Source: Phascolarctos cinereus (taxonomy: Eukaryota; Chordata; Mammalia; Diprotodontia; Phascolarctidae). Taken from it: 64,000 nt of DNA. The notes below the pieces were generated by a model. That model was not told the DNA's origin. It saw only the letters and a program-made list of their open reading frames with translations, and did not search any database. A program made the position numbers and the translations under genes. Of this stretch, positions 11,515 through 22,659 are shown piece by piece. The stretch is from NCBI RefSeq assembly GCF_002099425.1, contig NW_018344059.1:8863501-8927500 (forward strand), written 5' to 3'. Each line of letters starts with the position of its first letter. Positions within the stretch are counted from its first letter, which is position 1.

Positions 11515-12180
11515 GGGGAGGAAGTAGCATTTCTCTTACATTCCCCCTGTTCTTCCACCTCACTGTCCAACTTCAATTCATCTTTCTAGAGATCTTCCTG
11601 ATAGCTTCTGTCCTCATTCATCTCCCTCTCCTCTCAACTCATAATACAGGATTACATCAATAAAGCCATAGTGGAATTTGTAGCAGTGATGGGGCAAAGA
11701 GAGGAAGGAAGAGAGGGAACTCACCAAAAATAGACAAGGAAGAAGAACTCCTGATTAATTTCCCTAATATAAGGGATTTAGGCAGAATCTCTACGTTGGA
11801 AAAATCTTCTGAGGCCATGAGGTCTAAATCAGCCTGTGTAATTGTTACCCACTGTTCCACATTCAACTCAAGCAAAATCCCTCTTCCCTTTTTGCTGCCC
11901 CTCTGTTTCGACTAGGCTCCTTGCTCCAAACTGAACTTTCAGAGACTATATTATATGCCTGGGAGTAACTAAGCCACTCGGCCCGGGCTCCCTGTGACCA
12001 TGTTTCACCGTCTTCACTCTGGCCACTTTTGTCCCAGCCTTATTCCTTTCCTTTCTCCTTGATCTCTCACCTGCTCCCCAGAAGGATGACAGCTCTGAGT
12101 TCCTTGTGGGCAGAGGCTGCCTCACTTTCTTATTTGTATCAACAGCCCCTAGAAGAGTAGATGGCACATAGAATTCTTCA
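11515..12180. other. Mostly unrecognised, with an L2 3' end
   Basis: At about 12085-12180 'gagttccttgtgggcagagg ... cagcccctagaagagtagatggcacatagaattcttcattcag' matches an L2 3' end in plus orientation, and 11560-11620 may belong to the same copy. Minus open frames of 72 and 73 codons are not recognised as genes. Confidence 0.45.
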
Positions 12181-12184
12181 TTCA

Positions 12185-13270
12185 GTCCCTATGATGACCT
12201 TTCAAATTCTTGAAGAGAGGTATATCTCCACCAACTTTTCTCTCCTCTAGGCTTTACAATCCCCAGTTCTTTTAATCAATCCTCAGAGAGCAAGGGTTAG
12301 TGGTTTGTGACCATTCTCATTGCCTTTCTCTCAACATTCACCAAGCTTATCAATCAATGTGCTTCTTAAAATGTGGTGCCCAGAACTGAACAAAGCATTT
12401 CAGATTTTTTTTTATCAGGTCTTTCCCTTTTTTAGGTCTTGGACACCATGCTTCTTTTAAAGCAGAATAAGATCTCATTAGCTTTCCTGGCTGCCATATC
12501 CTGCTGAGGACTCATAATTGAGCACACAATCTATTAAAACATCTAGACCTTTTCCAAATAACTGCCTAGCCAGACCTCTCCCCATACTGCATTTTTAATT
12601 GTGTTCATATAGTCCCTGGGTTTGTCTTGGCAGGTAGATTCCCAAGCATTTTATACCATCTGCAGTTATTTTAAATGGAATTTCTCTTTCTATTTCTTCC
12701 TGCTGAGTTTTGTTGGTAGTACATAGAAATGCTGATGGTTTATATGGGTTTATTTCATATCCTGCAACTCTGCTAAAGTCGTTAATTGTTTCAACTAGCT
12801 TTTTAATGCTTTCTCTAGGGTTCTCTATGCCATCATGTCATCTGCAAAGAGGGACAGTTTTGTTCTCTCATTATCTATTTTCATTCTCCAGTTGCTTTTT
12901 CCTATCTTATTGCTGTAGCTAGCATTTCCAATAGTGGTGATAATGGACATTCTTGCTTCACCCTGATCTTACTGGGAAGGCTTCAAGTTTATTCCCATTA
13001 TAGATAATGCTTGCTCTTGGTTTTAGATAGATACTACTTATTCCAGAAAGGTTCCGTTGATTTCTATGCTTTCTAGTGTTTTTTTTAAGTAGCTGTTGTG
13101 TTATATTCCCATATTGCATTTGTAAAGTTGATTGTTTGAATTCACGCATGAAACTTGACATTTGTTTCCATTAAATTTAATCTTAAATGACTTGGTTCAA
13201 TTCTGCAGCCTGTCAGAATCTTTATGAACCTTGACTCATCCAGCAGTATAATTCAGCTGCCAAGAGAACT
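12185..13270 (-). mobile_element. CR1/L3 LINE in reverse orientation, interrupted
   Basis: Antisense CR1/L3 landmarks: 'gaccattctcattgcctttctctcaac', 'cttaaaatgtggtgcccagaactgaac', 'ttagctttcctggctgcca', 'aaacatctagacctttt'. The element stops near 12594 and continues at 13110 with 'gcatttgtaaagttgatt', 'catttgtttccattaaatttaatctt', 'cagcctgtcagaatctttatg'. The gap holds an L1 piece. Confidence 0.75.
12595..13109 (-). mobile_element. L1 ORF2 fragment nested in the CR1/L3
   Basis: Antisense of L1 reverse transcriptase: 'attttataccatctgcagttattttaaatggaatttc', 'ttttgttggtagtacatagaaatgctga', 'catatcctgcaactctgctaaa', 'atcatgtcatctgcaaagaggg', 'atagtggtgataatggacattcttgcttca', 'ctgatcttactgggaaggc'. 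Possible target-site duplication: catactgcattt (12583-12594) and catattgcattt (13110-13121), one mismatch. No A-tail is evident, so this may be an internally truncated copy. Confidence 0.7.
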
Positions 13271-13419
13271 GGTTTAAAATGTAATTGGGAAATACTTAAC
13301 AAAATAAATTAAAATCCTATAGAACATATAGATAATGTTAATACGTAGTTTTCTAAGTGGATCTGTTTCTATTTGAGTTTGACTCACTGTTTAAAACATC
13401 TACATGCAAAATCTCAAAG

Positions 13420-15300
13420 GAAAACACAGTCTGGGCACAAATTCAACTAGAATTCCTAAAAGAGATGAAGCAAGAGTTTGAAAAAGGTCTTAATTTCAAA
13501 AAAAATTTAAATAAGTGAAATGTACCCATTAGAGAAAAAAATTGGAAAACAAGTGAAAGCTATAAAAGAATTATAAAATGAATTTATAGCTTAGCAGAAG
13601 AAATATAAAACCTTACGGAAGAAAAAATAACTCTCTGAAAATTAGAATGAACTAAAGAGAACCTAATGACCCCATGAGGCAAGTGATATTTTTTAAAAGT
13701 CAAAAACAGAAAAAAATAGAAAAGAAATGTAAGGTATCTCATTGCAAAAATAACTGACCTGGAAAACAGATTGAGGAGAGATAATTTAAGAATCACCCAC
13801 GTAAATCACCATCTAAAACCATGCATCATATTTTGACAAATCATAAAAGAAAATTGCCCAGATCTCTTAAAATCAAATGGCAAAGTGGAAATAGAAAGAA
13901 TCCATTGATCACTTTCTGAAGGAAAAAAAATGAAAACTCTCAGGAATATCATAGTCAAAATTCTGAGTTTCTAAACAAAAGTAAAAATACTGTAAGCAAC
14001 CAGAAATAAAGAATTCAAGTGCCAAGGCGCAACAATCAGTATTACATATGATTTAGCAACTACTATGATATAGGAGGAGAGAGCTTGGAATACGACATTT
14101 CAGAAGGCAAAAGATACAGGCTTACAACAAGAATAACTTACCCAGAAACTTACAATTCTACGGGGGGGGGGGAAGGATCTTTAGTGAAATAAAGAATTTC
14201 TAAGCATTCCTAATAAAAAGACAAGAACTACATAGAAATTCTGAAGTGAAAACACAGGAGTCAAGAGAAGCCTATAAAAGTTAAACATGAGTGAACAAAT
14301 ACTAAGATAATAAATATGAATAAACTGCTTAGATTGTAATATGGGGAGATGATAAATATGTCCCCTCTGAACCTTATTACCATCAGGGGATATAAAAGGA
14401 ATCTAGAGGGCCAGGGAGTGGTTCTGTTATGGTCCTGATGATCTTAAAAGAAGACTGCAAAGAGAGGTGAAAAGGAACATACAAGGGGCAGGGGATAGGA
14501 GAGGGAGAGGAAGGTTAGGAAAAATTATTCCATTTAGTCAGGGTGCATAAGCAGAAGTCTATATAAACAAGGAAAAAGGGGTGTGGGTGTGGGGAAGAAA
14601 CTGACACTTGAAAGTAATTTTCGTTAGAACTAGTCAAAGTTGGGAAAACATACAGGTGGGTATAGATACATGTTTCGTTCAACAGGGAGATGAGGGGATA
14701 AGGTGTTCTATCACAAACAAATGGAAAACGGTAGAAGGGAAAGGGGAATTGGGAATAAGGAGGAGGATAGTTTAAAGGAGACAGTAATCTTAAACAAAAC
14801 AAACTCTAACTAAGGATGCACAACATTTATTACACCTCTGTTTATGGTAGCAAAGAATTGGAAACTGAGGCAATGCCCATCAATTGGGGAATAGCTGAAC
14901 AAGTTATGGTATATTGAATGTAATGAAGTACTGTTGTGCTTGAGGAAATATTGAAGGGGATGATTTCAGAAAAATCTGGAAAACTTGTATGAACTTATGA
15001 GTGAAGCAATCAGAAGTTAGAGAACAATTTATACAATGACAACAATGATGTAAAGATGAACAACTTTGAAAGACGTATGAATTGGCATAATGACCAACCA
15101 CAATTCCAGAGGACTTGTGATGAAACATACCACCGCTCCTAATAAAGTGGTGAAGGACTCAGAGTGCAGGATGAGACTTTTTCTTTAATGTGAATAATTT
15201 GGAAATTTGTTTTGCTTAATTATATGTGTTTGTAACAGGACTATTTTTTCTTTCTCAATTAAGAGGAATGGAGGGAGAGAAAGTGGATTTTTGATGACTG
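13420..15300 (+). mobile_element. Half-L1 (HAL1-like) element: ORF1 region joined to an L1 3' end
   Basis: 13440-14160 carries degraded L1-type ORF1. Translation blocks such as NCPDLLKSNGKVEIERIH, KTLRNIIVKIL and ERAWNTTFQKAKDTGLQ follow the order of the ORF1 C-terminal domain. A purine-rich spacer (14160-14800, with a G9 run) is followed at once by the L1 3' end: 'ggtagcaaagaattggaaactg', 'cccatcaattggggaatagctg', then the A-rich end. ORF2, about 3.8 kb in a full L1, is absent between them. This is the arrangement described for HAL1 elements. All frames are broken. An alternative is two adjacent L1 fragments. Confidence 0.6.
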
Positions 15301-15301
15301 A

Positions 15302-15650
15302 AAAATATCAATCAATAAACATTTTTTAAATGCCTACTATGTGTCAGGCACTGTGCTAAGCACTAGGGATACAAAAATTAAAAAAGCAAAACAGCACCTG
15401 CCCTCAACAAACTTGCAGTCTAAGAGGGGAGAGAACATGCAAACAAATAGATACAAAGCAAACTATATACAGGATAAATAGAAAATAATTAACAAAGGGA
15501 AAGCACTGGAATTAAGAGGGGTTAGAGTAGGCTTCCTGTAGAAGGTAAGATTTTTGTTGGGACTTGAAGTCAGGTAGGTCAGTAGGAGGAGCAGAGCAGA
15601 GGGAAAGCATTTAATATACATATTTTTTAAAAGACTGGAGCTTATTTTTG
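15302..15650 (-). repeat. L2-type repeat segment
   Basis: 'tcaataaacattttttaaatgcctactatgtgtcaggcactgtgctaagcactagggatacaa' then 'cctgccctcaacaaacttgcagtctaag' and 'aggcttcctgtagaagg ... gacttgaag'. This block order is a common marsupial/mammalian repeat that I regard as L2-derived. The orientation given is that of the inferred LINE. Confidence 0.55.
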
Positions 15651-16140
15651 CTTTAGGACTTTATACTTGGGAAAATAAATACAAATGATTCCCTTCACCA
15701 TGTTACCTGGGGTAGTCTAGTCAGACAAGCATCTCGTCAATAATGGAAAAGGGGGAACATGTAGACAAAAACAGGCTGACTGATACATTCATAAATATAA
15801 TTTCTAGGCAATGAAGGAATTGTGCCGAATCCTATGCGCACCCTAATCTAGCTTAAATACAATTGGTACAATGAAAGGCACCTGGGTTCCACTTACCTTG
15901 TGTTGGTACATTTGTAAAAAAGAAAACACTAACTCCCTTCACCTAACAGAGTAAGAAACAATGTAGGCCCATGTTGGGGCAGAAATCAAGGTGTCCAAGT
16001 CACAGATTAACAATATCCTTGCTGAATCCTTGGTTTTGATAGCTGTAGTTTATAACTAGGTTAGGTCCCTCTGAGTATGAACTGCATCTGTTCTTCTAAG
16101 AACCTAAAAAAGGAAAGCTATACACCACTCTGTTTCCAAA
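15651..16140. other. No feature recognised
   Basis: Unique-looking AT-rich sequence without a recognised repeat or exon. Confidence 0.4.
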
Positions 16141-16144
16141 TCAT

Positions 16145-16490
16145 AGCTTTCAAATTGTAATTGGAAGGTACATTGGAGATCCATATTAGCAGAGCACCAT
16201 CATTTTCCAAGGAGGAAACTGATGCTCTAAAGAGGGAAAATTACTTGCCTGTGGTCACATTCTAAGTTTTTGGGTTTTTTGTTTTTGGTTTTAGGCAATT
16301 GGGGTTAAGTAACTTGCCCAGGGTCACACAGCTAGTAACTATCAAGTGTTTGGTCTGATGCCAGATTTGAACTCAGGTCCTCCTGACTTCAGGGCTGGTG
16401 CTCTATCCACTGCGCCATCTAGCTGCCGCAGTCACATTCTGAGTTAAAGGTAGAGTTCTGGGTGTCTGATGTCTAGCTGCATATCCTTCC
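16145..16490 (-). repeat. MIR-type SINE interrupted by a tRNA-SINE
   Basis: 'tgtaattggaaggtacattggagat ... ccaaggaggaaactgatgctct ... acttgcctgtggtcaca' before the insertion and 'gttaaaggtagagttctggg' after it. Confidence 0.65.
16269..16430 (-). mobile_element. Marsupial tRNA-derived SINE nested in MIR
   Basis: Reverse SINE with 'aggcaattggggttaagta', 'gggtcacacagctagtaac', 'ctatccactgcgccatctag', 'ctgcc'. Flanked by gtcacattctaagtt (16254-16268) and gtcacattctgagtt (16431-16445), a 15-bp target-site duplication with one mismatch. Confidence 0.95.
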
Positions 16491-16624
16491 CGATGTATTA
16501 CACCATGATACAAATTAGAAGAATGTATTGGCATTCCTTGAACATTCTATATATTTCTCTGCAAAATGAGAAAAATTGAGGCCTTAATATAGCATGCTAC
16601 ATTTGGTAGATCGTTTGGTAGATC

Positions 16625-16790
16625 TTTGAGGTATTATGGTGTAATGGAATGATCATTAGACAGAGTTTTGCTTACTCTCTGTGTAACTTTGGGCAAGTCA
16701 CTGAACCTAAGTCTCAGTTTTCTGATCTGTAAAACGAGAGGACTGGATTAGGCAATCCCTAAGGTCCTCTGTAGCTCTAAGTCAGTCACA
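16625..16790 (+). repeat. MIR-type SINE
   Basis: 'tggtgtaatggaatgatcattaga ... tgtgtaactttgggcaagtcactgaacctaagtctcagttttctgatctgtaaaacgagaggactggatta'. Confidence 0.8.
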
Positions 16791-16794
16791 GGAC

Positions 16795-17470
16795 ACTGTA
16801 CTGTAGTCGTATCTCTGAGGGGAGTCTGGAGTGCTAGGCTGTGCTGTCAGCTGAGCAGAGAACAATGATGGGTTGGGTGATCAAAATCTATGACACAGTC
16901 ATGTCCTTGAAATCACCTTGTGAGCCCCTCTCTACTCTGGGCCATACCTGCACATTGCAGCCCTCCTCATTGTTATCCTCAGCTCTGCCAAAAACAGGTG
17001 GCAGAATACCCTTTCTTTTAATCCTACTGAGACAAGGTCAGACAGGATTAACTGAGTATTTCTTCAATTAAGCTTTTGTACTTTGTTTTGTTTTCCCCCT
17101 TAATAATCTAATAAATGATGTTGAACTCAAGTGTATTTCAGCTTCAATGAAGGAAAAAGCTCTTTTTCCTCCTTTCCTATGTAAAGAGAGATAAGAGAGC
17201 AGTAAAAATGGAGGGGTTGCTTCCTTGCCAGCTCTGGTATGTCATCAACTAATGGAAAAAGAAAGAAAGAAAAGAAAACCTTAGCCAGACTTCATATGTG
17301 GGCTGGCTTTAATTGCTCATTCCCACCTTGCCTGTGGTTGTTTCATTGCACAGCTCAGGCAAGGTGAGTATGGCATCCTCTCTAGCATTTCTAGGTTACT
17401 TTCCTGTGTTTGCAAAGAAGTCTCATGACTCTTTTTATACAACTCCTACCATGAACTCTTGAAAAATGAA
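16795..17470. other. No feature recognised
   Basis: Unique-looking DNA. Plus open frame 16841-17071 (76 codons) has no recognisable domain. Confidence 0.4.
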
Positions 17471-17474
17471 ATGT

Positions 17475-18010
17475 GAATCACTCAGTGTAGTAGAGTGGGA
17501 ACAGTACTGAATTGGGTGTCAGAAGACCTGGATTCATATCTCACAGCTCTGTCACTTGTAGCTCATTGACAAGTCACTTAAGAGTCTAAAGATCTGCATT
17601 TCTGTAGCACATACTATGTGCCAGGAAGTGTGCTAAGTAAGCTCTTTTTACAAATATCTCATCTGACGCTCAAAATAACTCTGCAAGGTTGGTACTATTA
17701 TTATCTCCATTTTAGAGTTGAGGAAACGGTGGCAAACAGTGGTTAAGTGACTTGTGCCGGGTTACACAGCTAGGAAGCGTCGGAGTTTGCATTTGAACTC
17801 AGGTCTTTCTCACCCCAGGCCCAGTGCTCTATTCACTGCATCCACTTAGCAGCATAGGTGTCATTCTTGTCACCCCCACTTTAGATGCTAAAATCGAGCT
17901 AAGAGAGGTTTAAGTGACTTGTTCTAGGATACATAGCTACTAAATATCTGAGGTAGGATCTGAACTTGGATCTTCCTAACTCCAAGTCCCACCACTATAA
18001 CACACATATC
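17475..18010. repeat. Cluster of three MIR-class SINEs
   Basis: 17480-17585 plus strand ('gtgtagtagagtgggaacagtactgaattgggtgtcagaagacctggattcatatc'). 17590-17850 minus strand ('gccaggaagtgtgctaagtaagctc', 'ctccattttagagttgaggaaacg', 'gggttacacagctaggaagcg'). 17855-18010 minus strand ('acttgttctaggatacatagctac', 'gatctgaacttggatcttcctaactcc'). Confidence 0.8.
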
Positions 18011-18820
18011 CCAGGGAATGTGTAATATTCTGGCAGTAAATTATTTTTTGCATTTGTTTTTTAAAGTGACCCCCACTATCTATCTCCTCCTTGGCTATCC
18101 CCACACGGGGAGTATCTTAGCTAATTGCCTATTTTTTCCCTTTGCTCTGCGTCTATGAAATATCCAGTGACCACTCAGATGTTTTTTTTTCCCCTACTCT
18201 ATCAATTGAGTCCTGCAGATATTAACTATTAGAATGTGTCAGACAGAGGTTCCTAATGGAAAAAGTTTTCAAAGATCAAATGCATTGACTAATGGTGAAG
18301 GCACCCAGTGGACCTGCACATGGCAACTTCTTAAGCTTCGGTTATGACTTTCATTACTTTTCTTGAAATGTACTAACCAGAAAACTATTGAATTACGCAG
18401 TTTAGGATTTTGACATAACAAGAGAACCTATTACATGCACTGAAAACCACTGCATGATTCTTAAGCAATGGAAAATAAGAGCCAATCTATCCCTTGGGAA
18501 ATAAAGGTTAGAGTATTTTTAAGGAAGGCCTTTTCTCCTCCCCTCTCTAATTATGAAGCAAGTAGCTCCATAAATCAAATTTTAATATTGTACTTTTTGA
18601 TGTATTTAACTGAGGAGACAATGAATGGTATTACATATGCTACTCATATTTTTTCCCTTTGAGAGGAACAGGTGGGAACTACTGTATCTTATCATTATCA
18701 ATATCTCAGAACAGTTAAATAACCAATTCCAATTATTTCTATGCTTTATAGGTGGAGAGTATAGGGCAAGGAACCACAGTGGAATGGTGAAGGAGGTAGA
18801 GGTGGAAGGGATATTCATAG
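18011..18820. other. No feature recognised
   Basis: Unique-looking AT-rich DNA. Short open frames on both strands at 18468-18828 overlap each other and carry no known domain. Confidence 0.4.
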
Positions 18821-18824
18821 GATT

Positions 18825-18930
18825 GTGAGCTGGAAGGAATCTTAGCAGTCCCCTTATTTCACAGAGGAGGAAACTGAGACCCAGGGAGATAAAGTATCTT
18901 ACCTAAGGTAAAATTTTTGATAGTTCTCAT
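18825..18930 (-). repeat. MIR-type SINE fragment
   Basis: 'agctggaaggaatcttagcagtccccttatttcacagaggaggaaactgagacccaggg'. Confidence 0.7.
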
Positions 18931-19089
18931 AGATGATGTAAATGTAGGAGGACAGAAAAGATGTCTTTTAATTGAGAAATTATTTTCTGGTCTCTGATTA
19001 CTTCAACAAACATAAATCAAAAACTTTTTTTTTGCAACAAAAAATATGGATTTAACTAAATTATTAATCAGATTGAGAAATTCCTTATG

Positions 19090-19260
19090 TGTTGTTTTGT
19101 GGGTGTGTCCTTCTGCTTGGCACTAAGAATACTGAGATGGAAAGAAAAACAACAGCTAAACAACACAGTCCCTAACTTCAAAGAACTTTATCTGGCAGGG
19201 GAGATAAGAGAGGAATACAAATAATAACAGTAGAAGGGAGGGATAAGACAAAGTAACCAA
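19090..19260 (-). repeat. L2-type repeat segment, weak
   Basis: 'cagtccctaacttcaaagaactttatctggcaggggagataagagaggaatacaaataa' resembles the L2-type block seen at 15.3 kb. Confidence 0.4.
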
Positions 19261-19284
19261 GAATTGAGAGGAAGGAGAGATATC

Positions 19285-19775
19285 TGTGGCAGAACAAGCC
19301 TTGAACTGGGAATCAAGTATCCTGGATTTCTAGCCCAGCCTCTACCATTGTCTAGCTGGGTAACTTAGGGTAAATCATTTAACATTGCCTCAGTTATCTC
19401 GCTTTAAAATGAGGAGGCTGGATGAGATCATAGAATCACACATGAGCTCTAAGGTCCCTACTAGTTCTAGATCTATGACTCTACGACCTAAGAAGTATAT
19501 GGAAAATCTTGAACATGAAAATGAGTCAAAAGTTGGAGAGGCCAAATTATTTGTGGATATTTAGGTTCTTGAGGAACACCACATTTGGAATCACTGACCT
19601 GGAGTAAGAGAACGTGAGTTCGAGTACTGACTACCTCTGTGTCCCTGGACAAAGCTTTTTTTTTTTCCTTTTTGGAACTAGATTTCTTCATTTGTAAAAT
19701 GGGGATATAAACACTAATATTACCTACCATAGAGAGTTGTTTTGGGAGAATGTTCTCTGTCTACCATAAAATGCT
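19285..19775 (+). repeat. Two MIR-type SINEs
   Basis: First at about 19285-19490 ('gaactgggaatcaagtatcctggatttctagccc', 'gcctcagttatctcgctttaaaatgaggaggctggatgag'). Second at about 19600-19775 ('tgtccctggacaaagc ... ttcttcatttgtaaaatggggatataaacactaatattacctacc'). Confidence 0.75.
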
Positions 19776-19819
19776 ATTAATAGCCCACGGAACCATAAAA
19801 ACTGAGGGTGAACAAGACA

Positions 19820-19925
19820 ATAATAATTACCATTTACTTTAAGATTTACAAAGCGCTTTACAAATATTACCTCATTTCACCCTCACAACAGCCCTGCAAA
19901 AGAGGTAAAATTGAAGACCATAAGT
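19820..19925 (-). repeat. MIR-type SINE fragment
   Basis: 'aagatttacaaagcgctttacaaatattacctcatttcaccctcacaacagccctgc'. Confidence 0.8.
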
Positions 19926-19959
19926 ACTATATAAGTGCTTGTGAAAGTTGAAATTTGGA

Positions 19960-20180
19960 AAAGAATATATTAATGAAGGCTGAAATGATAAAGAGGAGCC
20001 TTTTAGATAATTCAGGAGTTAAGATGGGCCTTAACAGATAGGCAGAAGTTGGAAGAACATTCTAAGCAAAGGATATACCACACAGATAAGGGACACAAGA
20101 CGGAACAGGCATCTTATGCCTATGGGACCTTGAGAAGATAGCTGGTTGGCACAGTATTGGTATCAGGGAGTTGTAGGAGA
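19960..20180 (-). repeat. L2-type repeat segment
   Basis: 'gatgggccttaacagataggcag ... gaacattctaagcaaaggatataccacacagataagggac' has the word order of the L2-type block. Confidence 0.4.
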
Positions 20181-20269
20181 AAAAACTGAATAGGTCATAG
20201 GATTAATACGCTAAAAGAAGTGGACATGTCATTTGATGCAAAAAATTTGCTTGGTCCTTCAAAGTATTC

Positions 20270-20760
20270 TTAAATTCCAGTCCTTTCAGTCCTTGGAGGA
20301 TCTTTGAATGAAACCTAGAGACTACCTTATCCATTCCTCTAATTTGCTACCCCAGGAAAAGGAAACTGAAATGACTTTCTCAAGGATCACAAAGCGGCAG
20401 AAATATAATTCAAGTAGATGGAAGCATACTATTTGCTCTCCTTTTCTTTTGTTGTTCTGATCCTTCTTTCTCATGGTTCCTCCCATTGGTTCTAATTCTT
20501 CTTTACATCAAGACTAATGTGAAAATATGCTTAATATGAATGCATAAGTAAAGCCTATATCAGATTATACTCCATCTTGGGGAGGGGAGAGGAGAGGAAG
20601 GGGGAGAAAACTTAAAACTCAAAATCTTATGGAAGTGAATGTTGAAAACTTAAAATAAATAAGCAAATAAACTGTGTAATAAAAAAAAATGAAACAAAGG
20701 AATAGAACCCAAACTCGAGTTTTCTGATTCTATACCCACTGCTTTGTTCTCTACATGAGA
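20270..20760 (-). repeat. MIR-type SINE split by an L1 3' end
   Basis: Left part 20300-20420 ('gaaaaggaaactgaaatgactttctcaaggatcacaaagcggcag'). Right part about 20700-20760 ('acccaaactcgagttttctgattctatacccactgctttgttc'). Confidence 0.55.
20421..20690 (+). mobile_element. L1 3' UTR, severely 5'-truncated
   Basis: 'gatggaagcatactatttgctctcc', 'ctcatggttcctcccattggttctaa', 'gcctatatcagatta', 'cttaaaactcaaaatcttatgg', ending in an A-rich tail. This is the same 3' UTR as the copy at 32.53-32.82 kb. Confidence 0.85.
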
Positions 20761-21080
20761 TCAATATGATGGTGCTAAATTGTGAAAGACAATGAAAACT
20801 AGGCAGCAGAGATTGAGTTTCATGATAGGAAACCAGAATCTGTTAAAAATGTCTAATGAAATGCCGTTTCTAAAGACCAATTGTCTTGCCATGGTAAAGA
20901 GGATGTACTGGAGGGAGAATTCAGGTAGGAGGCTACAGTAATATTTCAGACAAGAGGTAACAATAGATAATAGTCACTGGGGTGGGTAGGGAAGGGAGTT
21001 TGGTGACTGATGAGATGTGGAGAATGCAGAAGGATCAGCCAAAGAAGATTCCAAGGTTTTGAGTCTGAGAGAACTGCAAA

Positions 21081-21134
<54 letters not shown>

Positions 21135-21600
21135 TGTGTGTGTGTGTGTGTGTGTGTTTAAGGGGTGGGGTATAGAAGCTGAGGAATTTTAGTCACATTG
21201 AGTTTGAAGTGCTAGCAGAACAGGAAATTAGAATGGTTTAGCAGAAGCTATTAAGAAAAGAATTCAGGGAAAAAGATGGGAAACAGGATTGGAAACATAG
21301 AGAGTCATCCATCAACTTAGAGGTTATACTTATAAAGCCATGAGAATAGACAAACTCTCCTAGGGACATCTTATAGAAGAAGTACAGAGACATGTGTAGG
21401 AAATAACTAGCAGTCTAGTTTGGTTGCAATATACAAGACTGGGTAAACCATTATGAGACAAGGCTCGAAAGACGGGTGAGAGCCAGACTGGTCATCAAGG
21501 GAGGTCAGATCCTTGGCTGAAGCGTTAGACTCTTCATGGGAGTCAACAGTGAGAGAATGAGGGTAGTAAGCAGAGGAGTGCCATGCCAAAAGTTACAAGA
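20761..21600 (-). mobile_element. L2 LINE ORF2 region in reverse, with embedded microsatellite
   Basis: Antisense L2 words in order: 'ggtaggaggctacagtaatatttcagacaagagg', 'ggatcagccaaagaagattccaaggttttgagtctg', 'tcacattgagtttgaagtgct', 'ataaagccatgagaatagac', 'tcatcaagggaggtcag'. The sense strand corresponds to the reverse-transcriptase domain of L2, heavily degraded. Confidence 0.6.
21085..21157. repeat. Compound (AG)n(TG)n microsatellite
   Basis: About 24 AG units followed by about 13 TG units, inside the L2 copy. Confidence 0.97.
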
Positions 21601-21689
21601 GCTTCCTGGAAAATAATCAACCTTTCAGGATTCCAGTTCCATTGTCTGTCCTCATGCATGTGTTCCTATCCATATGTATTTCTACAATA

Positions 21690-21940
21690 GCAACTGTAGT
21701 GGATAGAGCACTTTATCTGGAGTCAGAGGATATGAGTTTGAATCTTAACTCTGGTACCTATTACCTGTGTCACCTTGGGCAAGTCATTTAACCTCCTCTG
21801 TGAAGAGGAAGTTGGGCTAAATGATCTTTCTAAGAGCCTTCCATTCTAGCTCTAAACCTCGTGATCTAAGTGAGCTAATAGCTAGCATTTATATACAGTG
21901 TTAAGTTTTGCAAAGCACTTTATATATGTCAATTAATTGA
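21690..21940. repeat. MIR plus-strand copy followed by a minus-strand MIR end
   Basis: 21695-21870: 'gtagtggatagagcactttatctggagtcagaggatatgagtttgaatc', 'accttgggcaagtcatttaacctcctctgtg'. 21875-21940: 'gctaatagctagcatttatatacagtgttaagttttgcaaagcac'. Confidence 0.8.
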
Positions 21941-22655
21941 GATCTCCAGTCCTTTCTAAATTCAAATAAGCTTGGTTCTGGGTAACTGTTCCTCATCCTG
22001 GCCAAGACCAATTAGTGAACAAACCTCTAAAAATGAAACTGATGTGTCAGAGGACAAGCAACAACCCAGAATACTGGAAGGATACTGCCACAACGTACCA
22101 AACAACAGGCTTCCGGACAGCAGGACAGCCACAGAACAGAAAAGCTAAGAACACAGACATCTCCAGGCATTCACTCATTCTGAGATCTCTCGGGAGGGCA
22201 ACAGCCCTGGGAAGGGCACCACCTTCCTTCCTCCCCTGAGTCTGCCAACAGCTAGCTCTCTGCCTCACCCTGTCTGAGTTGCCTCCCAGCTGAGGACATT
22301 TTTCCCAACTAGGGACTGGTGAGACTTTGTAAACTTTATATAGCTTCCATAAATCCAATGGGTCCTTTCTTCCTCTGCATCTATCACATTGTAAAGGTGT
22401 CAAAAACCCATTTTCTGGCAGAGCCTGGCCCTGTTATGTACAGTTTGTGGAGACTGTGGTGGGTTTACTGGGTGACTAGAGAGCGATAACAACAATATAA
22501 AATAATCATTATGCATGCCATATGGTTAGCCTGGGCAAGATTATGCAGTATGTCTTATCCAAAGAGGAAGAACTCATGCTGGGGCCATGACTCAGGGGGC
22601 CCTAGAAGGAAATGATGGCAAGAGGCCATTCTCTGGCTTGCTTCTAACATTCTGA
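21941..22655. other. No feature recognised
   Basis: Unique-looking, relatively GC-rich for the window. A minus frame of 118 codons (22047-22403) and a plus frame of 74 codons overlap. Neither product shows a known domain or transmembrane/signal pattern that I trust. Confidence 0.4.
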
Positions 22656-22659
22656 AAGA

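Noticed and set aside
21010-21192. 60-codon frame with (RE)n(CV)n
   Set aside because: Translation of the compound AG/TG microsatellite.
22047-22403. 118-codon minus-strand frame in unique DNA
   Set aside because: No recognisable domain, no splice or promoter context, and composition like its flanks.
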